This document shows, in pieces, positions 32,965-41,938 of a stretch of DNA of 64,000 nt. The notes under the pieces are model-generated. The model was not told the origin of the DNA and made no database searches. It saw only the letters and a program-made list of their open reading frames with translations. The stretch comes from Solirubrobacter sp963792915 (GTDB lineage: Bacteria > Actinomycetota > Thermoleophilia > Solirubrobacterales > Solirubrobacteraceae): assembly GCA_963792915.1 (NCBI GenBank), contig CAWBYD010000006.1, forward strand, positions 124,001 through 188,000. The letters are read 5' to 3'. Position numbers and translations under genes: made by a program. Positions within the stretch are counted from its first letter, which is position 1. The number at the start of each line of letters is the position of its first letter.

Positions 32965-34323
32965 ATGACCGAGCTGCTCGTCGCCGTCACGCGGGGCGCG
33001 GGCGCGCTCCAGCGACAGGTCGAGGACCAGTTGCGGCTGGCGATCCGCACCGGCCGCCTCGGCGCGGGCGAGCGGCTCCCGTCCTCGCGCGGCCTCGCGG
33101 CGGATCTCGGCGTCTCGCGGGGCGTGGTCAGCGACGCGTACGCGCAGCTCGCGGCGGAGGGCTGGCTCGCCGTGCACGCCCGCTCGGCGCCGCGCGTCGC
33201 GGCGTCGCCGCGCGTGCATCCGGGCGGTCTCGCGGCGAGTCGCGTCGACGGGCCGGCGCTCTCGCCGCCGCGCTACGACCTGCGCCCGGGGCGGCCTGAC
33301 CTCGCGCGCTTTCCGCGCGCCGACTGGGTGCGCTCGCTCACCGCCGCGGTTCGCGCCGCCGCGGACGCGGACTTCGACTACCCGCCGCTCGCCGGCGTGC
33401 CGCGCGTGCGCGCCGTCCTGGCCGCCTACCGCGGGCGCGTGCGCGGCACGCTGGCGACCGCCGAGGACGTGCTGCTGACCGCGGGCGCGGGCCAGGCGAT
33501 CCTGACCGTCGCCGCGGCGCTCGGCCGGGCGCGGATCGCCGTCGAGGACCCCGGCCACGCGAACATCCGCGACCTGCTCACCCGCAGCGGACTGGAGCCG
33601 GTGCCCGTGCGCGTCGACGAGGCCGGGATCGTCGTCGGCGAGCTCCCCGACGACGCTCGCGCGGTGCTCACGACTCCCGCGCACCAGTTCCCGACCGGCG
33701 TGGTGATGAGCGCGCAGCGGCGCGCCGACCTGCTCGCGTGGGCCGAGCGCCGCCGGGCGCTGATCGTCGAGGACGACTACGACGCCGAGTACCGGTACGA
33801 CCGCGCCCCGATCGGCGCGCTCCAGGGCCTGCGGCCGGATCTCGTCGTGCACATCGGCTCGGTCTCGAAGACGCTCGCGCCCGCGCTGCGGCTCGGCTGG
33901 CTGATCGCGCCGCCGGCGTGGCGGGAGCGGCTGCTCGACGCCCGCGGAACGCTCGACCACGGCCTGCCCGCGCTCGAGCAGCTCGCCTTCGCGGACTTCG
34001 TCGAGCGCGGCGCGTACGACCGCCACCTGCGCCGCAGCGGTCGCGCGTACCGCCGCCGCCGCGACGCGCTGATCGCCGCCCTGCACTCCACGCTCCCCCA
34101 CGCGACGGTGAGTGGCGCCGCCGCCGGCCTGCACATCGCACTGCACGTCCCCGGCACCGACGAGGCGGCGCTGGTCGCCGCCTGTCGCGCCGCCGGCGTC
34201 GCGCTCGACGGCATCACGCCGCACCGCGTCGCGCCCGGCGCCCCGGGCCTGCTGATCAGCTTCGCCGCCGTGCCCGACGTCGCCGCGGGCCACGTGGCGC
34301 GGGTGATCGCGTCAGTGCTCTGA
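32965..34323 (+). CDS. MocR-type regulator (GntR winged helix fused to aminotransferase-like domain)
   Basis: 452-residue PLP-dependent regulator. The N-terminal GntR helix-turn-helix (about 5-75) contains LPSSRGLAADLGVSRGVVSDAYAQLAAEGWL. The fold-type I aminotransferase domain (about 105-450) has the PLP Lys in SVSKTLAPALRLGWL and the Asp/Tyr of VEDDYDAEYRYDR. MocR proteins use PLP or its aldimine with an amino acid as effector and often regulate pyridoxine or amino-acid genes. Here the divergent EamA transporter is the likely target. ATG 32965 was chosen over longer in-frame options that overlap the transporter promoter. Confidence 0.94.
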   Translation: MTELLVAVTRGAGALQRQVEDQLRLAIRTGRLGAGERLPSSRGLAADLGVSRGVVSDAYAQLAAEGWLAVHARSAPRVAASPRVHPGGLAASRVDGPALSPPRYDLRPGRPDLARFPRADWVRSLTAAVRAAADADFDYPPLAGVPRVRAVLAAYRGRVRGTLATAEDVLLTAGAGQAILTVAAALGRARIAVEDPGHANIRDLLTRSGLEPVPVRVDEAGIVVGELPDDARAVLTTPAHQFPTGVVMSAQRRADLLAWAERRRALIVEDDYDAEYRYDRAPIGALQGLRPDLVVHIGSVSKTLAPALRLGWLIAPPAWRERLLDARGTLDHGLPALEQLAFADFVERGAYDRHLRRSGRAYRRRRDALIAALHSTLPHATVSGAAAGLHIALHVPGTDEAALVAACRAAGVALDGITPHRVAPGAPGLLISFAAVPDVAAGHVARVIASVL

Positions 34324-34815
34324 GACGACGTCCTCGAAGGGGAGCCGGTCGGCGCGCGCGATCCATTCCTCGGGCGTGCGCCGCTCCGGATCGCGCGGTC
34401 GCGACGGGGTGCCGAACGTGATCACGGTCGCGACCTCCTCGCCCTCGCGCACGCCGACCGCGGCCGCCATCGCGTCGCGGTCCGCGACGCCGTTCGGGCA
34501 GGAGCCGATCCCGAGCGCGTGCGCCGCGAGCATCATGTTCTGCGCCGCGCGGCCGGCATCCAGCCCGACCGGGCCCTTGCCCGCCGTCACGATCGCGACC
34601 GCGAGCGCGGCGCCGCGCACGTTGTCGCCGTTCCAGACCGCCGCCGCGACGGCCTCGCGGTCCGAGAGCACGACGAAGCGGCGCTGCTGGCGGTTGCGCG
34701 AGCTGCCGGCCAGGCGGCCGGCCTCGAGGATCTGCTGGATCGCGTCGAGCGCCAGCGGGTGGCCGTCGTACTCCCGCGCCTCGCGCCGGGAGACGATGGC
34801 GAGGTAGGCATCCAT
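34312..34815 (-). CDS. Nitroreductase family protein
   Basis: 167-residue FMN-dependent reductase-like protein. The N-terminal SRREAREYDGHPL and SSRNRQQRRFVVL carry the FMN-phosphate Arg/Ser motif. A second FMN contact is in GRAAQNMMLAAHALGIGSC. It ends in a short RxxPEEWI tail. The family reduces nitro, enone or flavin substrates using NAD(P)H. It is shorter than classical NfsB (about 217) and belongs to the small clade. It lies 9 bases after the secreted TAP-like hydrolase gene on the same strand, though that is not evidence of shared function. It overlaps the convergent MocR stop by 12 bases. Confidence 0.88.
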   Translation of the reverse strand: MDAYLAIVSRREAREYDGHPLALDAIQQILEAGRLAGSSRNRQQRRFVVLSDREAVAAAVWNGDNVRGAALAVAIVTAGKGPVGLDAGRAAQNMMLAAHALGIGSCPNGVADRDAMAAAVGVREGEEVATVITFGTPSRPRDPERRTPEEWIARADRLPFEDVVSEH

Positions 34816-34824
34816 GCCGCCAGG

Positions 34825-36606
34825 CTACGGCGCGGCCAGGGTGAGCGTCGCGCCGCCGATCGTCGCCGTCGCGAGCGCGTCGTGCTGCGTCCAGTGCACG
34901 TGCACGCGCACCGTGCCGACCGTGAACGTGCCGTCCGCGGCGCCGGTGGGCGCATGGAACCGGCCCGCGCCGTCGACCCGCGCGTCGGCCACGAACCGCA
35001 CGCCGTGCAGCGTGAAGCGCTCTCCGACGGCGGTGAAGTGCCCGCCGCGCAGGCCCGGGCCGTGGTCGGCGCCGGAGTAGTAGCGGCGGATGGTCGCATC
35101 GGCGAGCGCGCCCGCCGCGACGGTCGCGGCGCGCCGCGCGCTCTCGCCGGGGTCGGGACCCGCCACCAGGACGGCGGGCGCGGCGGCGCCGAGCGTGCGC
35201 GGGTACGACGCGACGTGGACGGCGGGGATCGAGTCGCCGCACGCGCCGTCGAGCGCGCCGCGCAGGAAGGAGCGGATCACCGTCCGCGCGCAGCGGGCGC
35301 CGTCGGCGAGGAACGTGTCCCCCTCCGACGTCACGTGCACCGTGTTGCGCAGCGTGACCACGTGCGCGTCGGTGGACAGCGCCGGCGCCAGCGCCCGCGC
35401 GTCGGCGAGCGGCGTGAGCGAGTCGAGGTCCCCGCCGAGCACGAGCAGCGGGGCACGGACGGGCTTCGCGCCGGGCGGGATCGCGGGCCGCACGTGGCGC
35501 GGGCGCGGCCAGTCCAGGCAGACGTCGTACGGCTGCGAGTAGCCGCTGATGCTCAGCCACTCCGGGCCCGTGAACGGCGCGAACGCGGCGGGCGCCGTGC
35601 GCGCCGCGAGCTGCGCGCGGCGCTGCGCCGGCGACGCGGCGAGCGAGAACAGCTGCGGGTAGTCGGCGCAGGCGACCGCCATGTACAGCGCGTCCGAGAA
35701 GTAGTCCGCGGCCGGCGCGCTGTGGTTGGAGGTGTGCGACTGGCCCGCCAGCCGCAGCAGCGGCACGCGATCGCCGGCGAGCGCGGCCTGCACCGCGCCG
35801 TCGAGCTCGCGCAGGATCACGGGGTCAGAGCCGGCGTCCTGGACCATGTCGGCGAGCGCGCGCGGGTCCACACGCACCCGCAGCGCGCTGCCGTCGGCGT
35901 CGCGCGTGGCGCCCGCCACGGGCCGCGCGCGCACGGCGGCGAGGAGCTGCGCCAGCCGCGCCACCGAGCCGGGCGCGACGGTCTCCAGCGCAGCGCGCGC
36001 GGCCGTGCCCGACGACGCGTACCACGGGTCCAGGCCGCGCACCGGGTACGCGGAGTCGAGCACCACCGAGTGCAGCAGCGCCGGATGGCGCGCCATGAAC
36101 GACTGCACGAAGTAGGTGCCGTAGGAGTCGCCGTAGAGGTCGACGCGCCCCAGGCGCAGGTGGCGGATGACGGCCGCGAGGTCGTCGACCGCGTCGGCCG
36201 TCGCGTAGTCGTCGCGCCCGGCGATCGAGCGCCCGCAGCGGCCGACGCGCCGCGCGAACGCCCCGCCCGACGTGCGCCCGGCGAACCGCTGGAGCGCCGA
36301 GCAGTCGAGCAGCCCCGAGCCGCCGGTGCCGCGCTGGTCCATCAGCAGCAGCCCGCGGTCGCGCACCAGCGCCCCGAAGGTCCCGAGGTACTCGACGCGG
36401 CTGCCGATCGACGGATACCCCGGCCCGCCCTCGACCGCGACGATCGGCGGCCCGGACGGATGCGCCCGGGCCGGATAGAAGCGGTAGGCCACGCGCAGCG
36501 TGCCCGCGTCGAGCGGCCGCTCGAGCGAGCCGCTGACCGGCGCCGCCGCCGCCGGCGCGCCCAGCCCCAGCAGGGCGAGCACGGCCAGGGCGGCGGCGCG
36601 CAGCAT
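34825..36606 (-). CDS. Secreted alpha/beta hydrolase, TAP/prolyl aminopeptidase-like
   Basis: 593-residue exported hydrolase. The signal peptide covers residues 1-22 (LALLGLGAPAAAA). The oxyanion region is EGGPGYPS (59-66), MDQRGTGGS follows, and nucleophile Ser161 is in YGDSYGTY. A C-terminal TAP-like domain carries the acid in GGDLDSLTP and the base in TVHVT. The family includes mycelial tripeptidyl aminopeptidases that trim peptides outside the cell. The last 110 residues form an extra beta-rich domain (DGTFTVGTVRVHVHW) beyond the usual length of about 480-500. It lies between an SGNH hydrolase gene and a nitroreductase gene with 9-base gaps. Confidence 0.9.
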   Translation of the reverse strand: MLRAAALAVLALLGLGAPAAAAPVSGSLERPLDAGTLRVAYRFYPARAHPSGPPIVAVEGGPGYPSIGSRVEYLGTFGALVRDRGLLLMDQRGTGGSGLLDCSALQRFAGRTSGGAFARRVGRCGRSIAGRDDYATADAVDDLAAVIRHLRLGRVDLYGDSYGTYFVQSFMARHPALLHSVVLDSAYPVRGLDPWYASSGTAARAALETVAPGSVARLAQLLAAVRARPVAGATRDADGSALRVRVDPRALADMVQDAGSDPVILRELDGAVQAALAGDRVPLLRLAGQSHTSNHSAPAADYFSDALYMAVACADYPQLFSLAASPAQRRAQLAARTAPAAFAPFTGPEWLSISGYSQPYDVCLDWPRPRHVRPAIPPGAKPVRAPLLVLGGDLDSLTPLADARALAPALSTDAHVVTLRNTVHVTSEGDTFLADGARCARTVIRSFLRGALDGACGDSIPAVHVASYPRTLGAAAPAVLVAGPDPGESARRAATVAAGALADATIRRYYSGADHGPGLRGGHFTAVGERFTLHGVRFVADARVDGAGRFHAPTGAADGTFTVGTVRVHVHWTQHDALATATIGGATLTLAAP

Positions 36607-36615
36607 GCGCGCAGA

Positions 36616-37809
36616 CTACGTCAGGGTCATGTTCGGCTCGCCGTTGGCGTTCAGGCCGCCGCTGTGCGTGCAGGTGCCGCCGTGGGCCGCGCCGCCGTTG
36701 AACGCCTGGCGCAGGCAGTTGCGCAGCGCGAGCTGGCCCCAGTAGTCCGGGTGCCCGTCCTCCTGCAGCTGGTAGGGCGGGAAGATCGTCGTCACCGTGC
36801 GGATCTGCTCGACCCACTCGGACTTGTCCGCCGCGCCCGCCGACTGCCAGCTCGCGAGCCCCTGGTCCTCCAGCAGCCCGGCGGTGTTCTCGCACAGGCG
36901 GTGGCCGACGAGCGCGTTCTGCATGTCGAGCAGCGCGATGTTCGTCAGCCGGGACTGCGCGACGGCGTCCTTGATCGTCTTGTTGAACGTCGCCACGACC
37001 GTGTTGTTGGACCAGTTCTCGTCGCTGTTCCAGACCCCGCAGCCGCCGATCGTCTGACGCGTGAAGCCCGTTTCCGGGTACCGGTTGCCCGACGCGTTGG
37101 GCAGCGGCGAGGAGTACGTCTGGGCGAGGATCTTGTACGTGCCGTCGGCCTTGCCGGCGTTGAGCATGGCCTGGCGCAGGTTGAGGAACGACTGCTTGAC
37201 CGCCGCCGTGATCGACGCGACGTTCGCCGCCGTGAACCGCGACGCGATGTCGCTGTCGTCCTGGCAGTAGTTCTTCCACCACGACGGCGACGTCAGCCAG
37301 TCGAGCACGCACGCCTGGACGATGTCCGCGAAGCCGTAGTTGTTGGCGTCGATCAGCACCACCACGGCCTTGACATCATGGTTCGTCGCGTACTGCTGGA
37401 GCGCCTTGGCCTGCCCGATGTGCCCGGCGCCGTCGTCGTAGAAGTCAAGCCCCGGCTTGAACGCGCCGTCGCTGCCCGTGTGCGTGTACGTGCGCGCACC
37501 CGAGCAGGCGAGGTTCAGGCTCACCACGCCGCCGCCGATGTGGGCCTCGGCCGACTTCGAGCGGTGGCAGCCGGGGATCGCCTCACCAGTGCCGGACGCG
37601 TTGTCGTAGTAGGCCGTCGGGCCGAGCGCGTCGGTCCGCGACGGGGAGCCGTTCGTGTTGCCGGCCCAGCGCCCGGCCTCGCCGGATATCGCGGAGTCAC
37701 CGACGGTGACCACGGCGGGCGGCGGCGGCACCGCCACGCGCACCTGCGCATGGGCCGCGGCGGGCAAGAGTGCGAGGGCGACGGCAGCGCCCAGCGTCCT
37801 GCGAAGCAT
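36616..37809 (-). CDS. Secreted SGNH/GDSL-type hydrolase
   Basis: 397-residue exported protein. The signal peptide is at 1-21 (LRRTLGAAVALALLPAAAHA). Block I is VTVGDSAISGEAG with nucleophile Ser39. Block II Gly is in LNLACSGART, block III Asn in LIDANNYGF, and the Asp/His pair in EDGHPDYWGQ. Family members are extracellular esterases or lipases. The protein has many Cys (ACVLDW, NYCQDD, GGCGVW, HRLCENT, RNCLRQ, GGTCTH), suggesting disulfides. The ATG at 37809 places the signal peptide correctly. It is first in a three-gene minus-strand group and divergent from ArsR. Confidence 0.9.
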   Translation of the reverse strand: MLRRTLGAAVALALLPAAAHAQVRVAVPPPPAVVTVGDSAISGEAGRWAGNTNGSPSRTDALGPTAYYDNASGTGEAIPGCHRSKSAEAHIGGGVVSLNLACSGARTYTHTGSDGAFKPGLDFYDDGAGHIGQAKALQQYATNHDVKAVVVLIDANNYGFADIVQACVLDWLTSPSWWKNYCQDDSDIASRFTAANVASITAAVKQSFLNLRQAMLNAGKADGTYKILAQTYSSPLPNASGNRYPETGFTRQTIGGCGVWNSDENWSNNTVVATFNKTIKDAVAQSRLTNIALLDMQNALVGHRLCENTAGLLEDQGLASWQSAGAADKSEWVEQIRTVTTIFPPYQLQEDGHPDYWGQLALRNCLRQAFNGGAAHGGTCTHSGGLNANGEPNMTLT

Positions 37810-37887
37810 CCGGTTTCTCCTCCGGTCGAATCGGCGTATGAGACCAGAGCCCGGTTGGCGAAAGCTTGGCGACTTGCATATCTCTCC

Positions 37888-37904
37888 ATAGGCATATAAC
37901 CTAT
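37888..37904. promoter_or_regulatory. ArsR promoter/operator, A+T-rich palindrome
   Basis: ATAGG (37888-37892), a 7-base spacer CATATAA, CCTAT (37900-37904), directly upstream of the ArsR ATG at 37910. The CATATAA resembles a -10 element. The surrounding 50 bases are strikingly A+T-rich for this genome. Confidence 0.5.
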
Positions 37905-37909
37905 AAGGC

Positions 37910-38212
37910 ATGTTCGAAGTCCTCGCCGAGCCCAACCGCCGCCGGCTGCTCGATCTCCTGTGCATGCGCGAGCAGTCCGTCGGCGAGCTCGTGAGCGCGC
38001 TCGACATGAGCCAGCCGGCCGTGTCCAAGCACCTGCGCGTGCTGCGCGAGGCCGGCGTGGTGCAGGCGCGCGTGGACGCGCAGCGCCGCCTCTACCGCGT
38101 CCGGCCCGAGCCGCTGCGCGAGCTCGACGCCTGGCTCGAGCCCTACCGCGCGATGTGGACGCGCAGCCTGGACGCCCTGGAGGACCACCTCGACGACATG
38201 AAGGAGAGCTAG
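37910..38212 (+). CDS. ArsR family transcriptional regulator
   Basis: 100-residue winged-helix repressor: FEVLAEPNRRRLLDLL, LVSALDMSQPAVSKHLRVLREAGVV (recognition helix) and the wing ARVDAQRRLYRV. No metal-binding Cys pair (ELCVCDL type) is present, so it is not a classical metal sensor. It belongs to the group paired with AHSA1/SRPBCC proteins, and indeed the next gene, 3 bases downstream, encodes one. It probably autoregulates through the palindrome just upstream and controls the five-gene operon ArsR, AHSA1, serine hydrolase, GST and alpha/beta hydrolase. Confidence 0.93.
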   Translation: MFEVLAEPNRRRLLDLLCMREQSVGELVSALDMSQPAVSKHLRVLREAGVVQARVDAQRRLYRVRPEPLRELDAWLEPYRAMWTRSLDALEDHLDDMKES

Positions 38213-38215
38213 ACG

Positions 38216-38722
38216 ATGAACGGCACGCTCGAGCAGACCGCCGCAGGCCCGCGCCTGCGCTTCATCCGCCGCCTGGACCACGCGCCGGAGGCCGTGTGGC
38301 GCGCGATCACCGAGCCCGAGCACCTGAAGGCGTGGTTTCCGGACACGATCGTGGTCGAGCGCTGGGAGGTCGGCGCGCCGCTGCGCTTCGAGCACCCCGG
38401 GTTCAGCTTCGAGGGCGAGGTCCTGGAGGTCGAGCCGGGCGCGCGCTGGGCGATCCGCTGGGGGACCGACGAGATCCGCGTCGAGCTCGAGCCCGATGGC
38501 GACGGCACGCTGCTGACGCTGCTGGACACGCTCGACGCGCTCGGCAAGGCCGCGCGCGACGCGGCCGGCTGGCACACCTGCCTGGACTCGCTGGAGGACC
38601 ACCTCGACGGCCGGCCTTCGCCGGACAGCAGCGAGCGCTGGCGCGCCGTGCACCCGGGCTACGTCGAGGCGCTCGGTCCGGAGGCGGCGACGATCGGCCC
38701 GCCGGAGGGCGCCTTCGACTGA
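38216..38722 (+). CDS. SRPBCC/AHSA1 domain protein
   Basis: 168-residue START-like fold. Typical features: RLDHAPEAVWRAITEPEHLKAWFP at the N terminus, then APLRFEHPGFSFEGEVLEVEPGARWAIRWG and the C-terminal helix AARDAAGWHTCLDSLEDHL. The fold makes a hydrophobic ligand cavity. AHSA1-like members partner with ArsR regulators, often in one operon as here, and may bind the inducing compound. It is separated from ArsR by 3 bases and starts at ATG 38216. Ligand unknown. Confidence 0.9.
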   Translation: MNGTLEQTAAGPRLRFIRRLDHAPEAVWRAITEPEHLKAWFPDTIVVERWEVGAPLRFEHPGFSFEGEVLEVEPGARWAIRWGTDEIRVELEPDGDGTLLTLLDTLDALGKAARDAAGWHTCLDSLEDHLDGRPSPDSSERWRAVHPGYVEALGPEAATIGPPEGAFD

Positions 38723-38753
38723 GCCCGGGCCCGGTGGGGGAAGATGCTGGGTC

Positions 38754-39959
38754 ATGACCCTCGCCGTGGAAGTGGACCCCGCCTCGCTGGGGTTCGACGC
38801 TGACCGCCTGCAGCGGATCGACCGCCACTACGACCGCTACGTCGACGAGGGCAAGCTCGCCGGCTGGCAGGTGCTCGTGACCCGCGACGGGCAGCCCGTC
38901 CACGTCGCCCACAGCGGGCTGCGCGACGTCGAGGCGGGCCTGCCCGTCGAGCCCGACACGGTCTGGCGGATCTACTCGATGACCAAGCCGATCACGACGG
39001 TCGCGGCGATGCTGCTGTGGGAGGAGGGCGCCTTCGAGCTCAAGGACCCGGTCGCGCGCTACCTCCCGAGCTTCGCCGATGCGCGCGTGTGGGTCGGCGG
39101 GAGCCAGCAGAAGCCGCAGACCGTGCCGGTGCGCGAGCCGGTCCGGATCTGGCACCTGATGACGCACACGTCGGGGCTCACCTACGGCTTTCACTATGCG
39201 CACCCGCTCGACGCGATCTACCGCGCCAACGGGTACGAGTGGGGCGCGCCGCCCGGCGTCGACCTCGCCACCGCGGTCGAGGTCTGGGCCGGGATGCCGC
39301 TGCTGTTCGAGCCCGGCAGCGAGTGGAACTACAGCGTCGCCACCGACGTCCTGGGCCGCTTCGTCGAGGTGCTGTCCGGCCAGCCGCTCGACGCGTTCCT
39401 CGCCGACCGCATCTTCGGCCCGCTCGGCATGGTCGACACCGGCTTCTCGGCGCGCGAGCCCGAGCGTCTCGCCGCGCTCTACGGGCCCGGCCTGGTACGC
39501 AACGACATGATGGGCGGCGTGGTGCTCGAGCGGCCGAGCCTGCTCTCGGGCGGCGGCGGCCTGGTGTCCACGGCGGCCGACTACGAGCGCTTCACGCGCA
39601 TGCTGCTCGATGGTGGCGCGCCGCTGCTCGGCTCGCGCACGCTGCGCTACATGACGCGCAACCACCTGCCGGGCGGCGCGGACCTCGAGCGCTTCTCGCG
39701 CCCGGTGGCCGCGTTCACCGAGACGAACTTCGCGGGCATGGGCTTCGGGCTCGGCTTCAGCGTCGTCGACGACGCGACGGCGGGGAAGGTGATCGCCTCC
39801 AAGGGCGAGATCGCCTGGGGCGGCGCGGCCAGCACCGCGTTCTGGGTCGACCCGGCCGAGCGCATCACGGTCCAGTTCTTCACGCAGCTGCTGCCGTCCA
39901 GCACGTACCCGCTGCGCAGCGTGCTGCGCCAGCTCGTCTATCAGGCGCTGGTGGACTGA
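38754..39959 (+). CDS. Serine hydrolase, beta-lactamase class C/esterase EstB family
   Basis: 401-residue cytoplasmic hydrolase. The SxxK motif is SMTK (Ser75, Lys78). The Tyr motif is NYSVATD (YSV rather than YxN), which favours an esterase over a beta-lactamase. A glycine-rich SGGGGLVSTAADYERF and a late WGGAASTAFW take the place of the KTG block. There is no signal peptide, also arguing against beta-lactam resistance. It lies 31 bases after the AHSA1 gene and 2 bases before the GST gene, in the ArsR-led operon, suggesting degradation of an ester-type compound. Confidence 0.9.
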   Translation: MTLAVEVDPASLGFDADRLQRIDRHYDRYVDEGKLAGWQVLVTRDGQPVHVAHSGLRDVEAGLPVEPDTVWRIYSMTKPITTVAAMLLWEEGAFELKDPVARYLPSFADARVWVGGSQQKPQTVPVREPVRIWHLMTHTSGLTYGFHYAHPLDAIYRANGYEWGAPPGVDLATAVEVWAGMPLLFEPGSEWNYSVATDVLGRFVEVLSGQPLDAFLADRIFGPLGMVDTGFSAREPERLAALYGPGLVRNDMMGGVVLERPSLLSGGGGLVSTAADYERFTRMLLDGGAPLLGSRTLRYMTRNHLPGGADLERFSRPVAAFTETNFAGMGFGLGFSVVDDATAGKVIASKGEIAWGGAASTAFWVDPAERITVQFFTQLLPSSTYPLRSVLRQLVYQALVD

Positions 39960-39961
39960 GG

Positions 39962-40678
39962 ATGCGAGCGCATCTCTACGGCACGGTCGGCTCGCACCCG
40001 GTCGCGAGCACCGAGCTGATGCTGGCCTACAAGGGCATCCCGTACACCCGCACGGACCTCCCGAACATCACGCACCGCGTGATCCTGCCGCTGCTCGGCT
40101 TTCGCAGCACGACCGTGCCGGTGATGCGGCTCGACGGCCGGCGCGTCACCACGACGATGCGGATCGCCCGCGCGCTCGAGCAGTTCCGCCCCGAGCCGCC
40201 GCTCTTCCCCGCCGATGCCGCCGCCGTCGAGGGCGCCGAGGCGTGGGCGGACGGCGTCCTGCAGGACACGGTCCGCCGGCTCGCCCGCTGGGCGACGGCG
40301 CACGACCGCGAGGCGATGGCGACGTTCGTCGTCCATCCGCTGATGCGCATCCCGGCGGGCATGGTCCGGGCCTCGCTGCCGGTCCTGCGGCCGGTCGTGG
40401 CGGCCCAGATGAACGTCCCCGACGAGAGCGCGCGCGCGTGCTACGAGGCGCTCCCGGCTCAGCTCGATCGCGTCGACGCGCTACTCGCCGAAGGCGTGAT
40501 CGGCGGCGAGCAGCCCAACGTGGCCGACTTCCAGATCGCCCCGTGCGTGCGGCTCGCGATGTGCTTCGACCAGCTGCGCGACGGCATCGCGGCGCGCCCC
40601 GCCGGCGAGCATGCGCTGCGCGTCTGCCCAGAGTTCCCCGGCCGCTTCAGGGCGGTCCTTCCGGAGGCATGGCAATGA
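39962..40678 (+). CDS. Glutathione S-transferase-like protein
   Basis: 238-residue protein with a thioredoxin-fold N-terminal domain (HLYGTVGSHPVASTELMLAYKGIPY; STTVPVMRLDGRRV containing the cis-Pro) and a helical C-terminal domain (VADFQIAPCVRLAM, matching the GST N-capping region). Most actinobacteria use mycothiol rather than glutathione, so a mycothiol or other thiol cofactor is more likely. It lies in the ArsR-led operon; its stop overlaps the next ATG (ATGA), indicating coupling with the alpha/beta hydrolase. Confidence 0.82.
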   Translation: MRAHLYGTVGSHPVASTELMLAYKGIPYTRTDLPNITHRVILPLLGFRSTTVPVMRLDGRRVTTTMRIARALEQFRPEPPLFPADAAAVEGAEAWADGVLQDTVRRLARWATAHDREAMATFVVHPLMRIPAGMVRASLPVLRPVVAAQMNVPDESARACYEALPAQLDRVDALLAEGVIGGEQPNVADFQIAPCVRLAMCFDQLRDGIAARPAGEHALRVCPEFPGRFRAVLPEAWQ

Positions 40679-41550
40679 GAACCGACATCGAGATCGGCGA
40701 GCTCGCGGCGTGGCTGTACGAGCCCGCGGGCGCGACCGCCTGCGTCGTGATGGCGCACGGGCTGTCCGCCGTGCGCGGCCAGCGCCTCGACGCCTACGCC
40801 GAGCGCTTCGCGGACGCCGGTCTGGCTGCACTGCTGTTCGACTACCGCCACTTCGGCGACAGCGGCGGCGAGCCGCGCCAGCTGCTGGACATCGGCGAGC
40901 AGCTCGACGACTGGCGCGCCGCGGTCGCGTACGCGCGCGGGCGCTTCGCGCGCGTCGGGCTGTTCGGCTCGAGCTTCGGCGGCGGCCACGTGCTCTCGAT
41001 CGCGGCGGAGGACGGCGAGCTGGGCGCCGCGGTCGCCCAGTGCCCGATGACCGACGGGCTGCTCGCCACGCTGCGGGTGCCGCCCCGCACGTCGCTCAAG
41101 CTCGCGCGTGCCGCGCTGCAGGACCAGGCGCGCGCACTGGCGCGGCGGCCGCCGCTGTTGATCCCGGCCGTGGGCGCGCCCGGCGAGCTCGCGTTCATGA
41201 GCTCCCCGGACGCGCAGCCCGGCTTCGCCTCGCTCACGCCGCCGGACTCGACCTGGCGCAACGCGGTCGCGGCGCGGCTCGGGCTGCGGATCGGCCTCTA
41301 CCGTCCCGGCCGCGCCGCCAAGCGGATCACGGCGCCGCTGCTGATCTGCCTGTGCGAGCACGACGCGCTGGTCAACCTCAAGGCCACCGAGCAGGTCGCC
41401 CACGACGCGCCGCAGGGCGAGCTCGCGCGCTTCCCGATCGGCCACTTCGACATCTACACGGGCGACTGGTTCGAGCGCGCCGTGTCGCGCCAGGCGGAGT
41501 TCCTCGTTCGCCACCTCATCGACATGGCGTCAGGGGTGGGCGACAGCTGA
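40675..41550 (+). CDS. Alpha/beta hydrolase
   Basis: 291-residue hydrolase. Oxyanion-hole sequence VMAHGLSAVRGQRLDAYAERFADAG, then DYRHFGDSGGEPRQ, the nucleophile elbow GLFGSSFGGGH (Ser about 103), the acid in CEHDALVN and the base in PIGHFDIYTG. This resembles the DUF1100/FrsA-type or acetyl-xylan-esterase-like group. The second ATG (40675) is preferred because it lies 7 bases after GGAGG; the first, 6 bases earlier, is too close. It is the last gene of the ArsR-led operon, overlapping the GST stop, and converges with the SnoaL-like gene (21-base overlap). Confidence 0.9.
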   Translation: MRTDIEIGELAAWLYEPAGATACVVMAHGLSAVRGQRLDAYAERFADAGLAALLFDYRHFGDSGGEPRQLLDIGEQLDDWRAAVAYARGRFARVGLFGSSFGGGHVLSIAAEDGELGAAVAQCPMTDGLLATLRVPPRTSLKLARAALQDQARALARRPPLLIPAVGAPGELAFMSSPDAQPGFASLTPPDSTWRNAVAARLGLRIGLYRPGRAAKRITAPLLICLCEHDALVNLKATEQVAHDAPQGELARFPIGHFDIYTGDWFERAVSRQAEFLVRHLIDMASGVGDS

Positions 41551-41883
41551 CGGAACGATGTCCATCCGCTTGACGCGCCCGTCTTCGAGCGTGTAGACGT
41601 GCAAGACGTGCCCGTCGGAGAGGACGGTTCCGGAGAGATCGCGGACCACTTGGTGGACGTCCACCACGGTTCGCCCTGCTTCATCGGTCGTGTAGCCCGC
41701 AGGCTCCACGTGCGCGTCGATGATCTCGAACTGGCGCGTCCAGTACGCGCGAACGGCGTCGTGCCCATGCACGCGGCCGCCCTCCATGCCGTTGGGCCAG
41801 TCGACGTCCGGGTGCATCGCGGCAAGGGCCGCCTCGATGTCGCGGGCGTTGAAGGCCGTATAGGTCCGCTCGAGGAGTTCCAT
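41530..41883 (-). CDS. SnoaL-like/NTF2 fold protein
   Basis: 117-residue cone-shaped alpha+beta barrel protein: ERTYTAFNARDIEAALAAMHPDVDWPN, then GHDAVRAYWTRQF, ending in VLHVYTLEDGRVKRMDI. Such proteins are isomerases, cyclases or simple ligand binders, and the sequence alone does not tell which. ATG 41883 gives the standard domain length. It is divergent from the secreted tandem amidase with a 55-base gap and overlaps the alpha/beta hydrolase end. Confidence 0.88.
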   Translation of the reverse strand: MELLERTYTAFNARDIEAALAAMHPDVDWPNGMEGGRVHGHDAVRAYWTRQFEIIDAHVEPAGYTTDEAGRTVVDVHQVVRDLSGTVLSDGHVLHVYTLEDGRVKRMDIVPSAVAHP

Positions 41884-41938
41884 GCGGCCATAATAGGCAA
41901 CCGGAGGGTTGCGTTCGCGAATCGGAGGGGAACCTGTC

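Noticed and set aside
38754..39959. Serine hydrolase as a class C beta-lactamase
   Set aside because: It has no signal peptide and the Tyr motif is YSV rather than YxN, which fits EstB-type esterases better.
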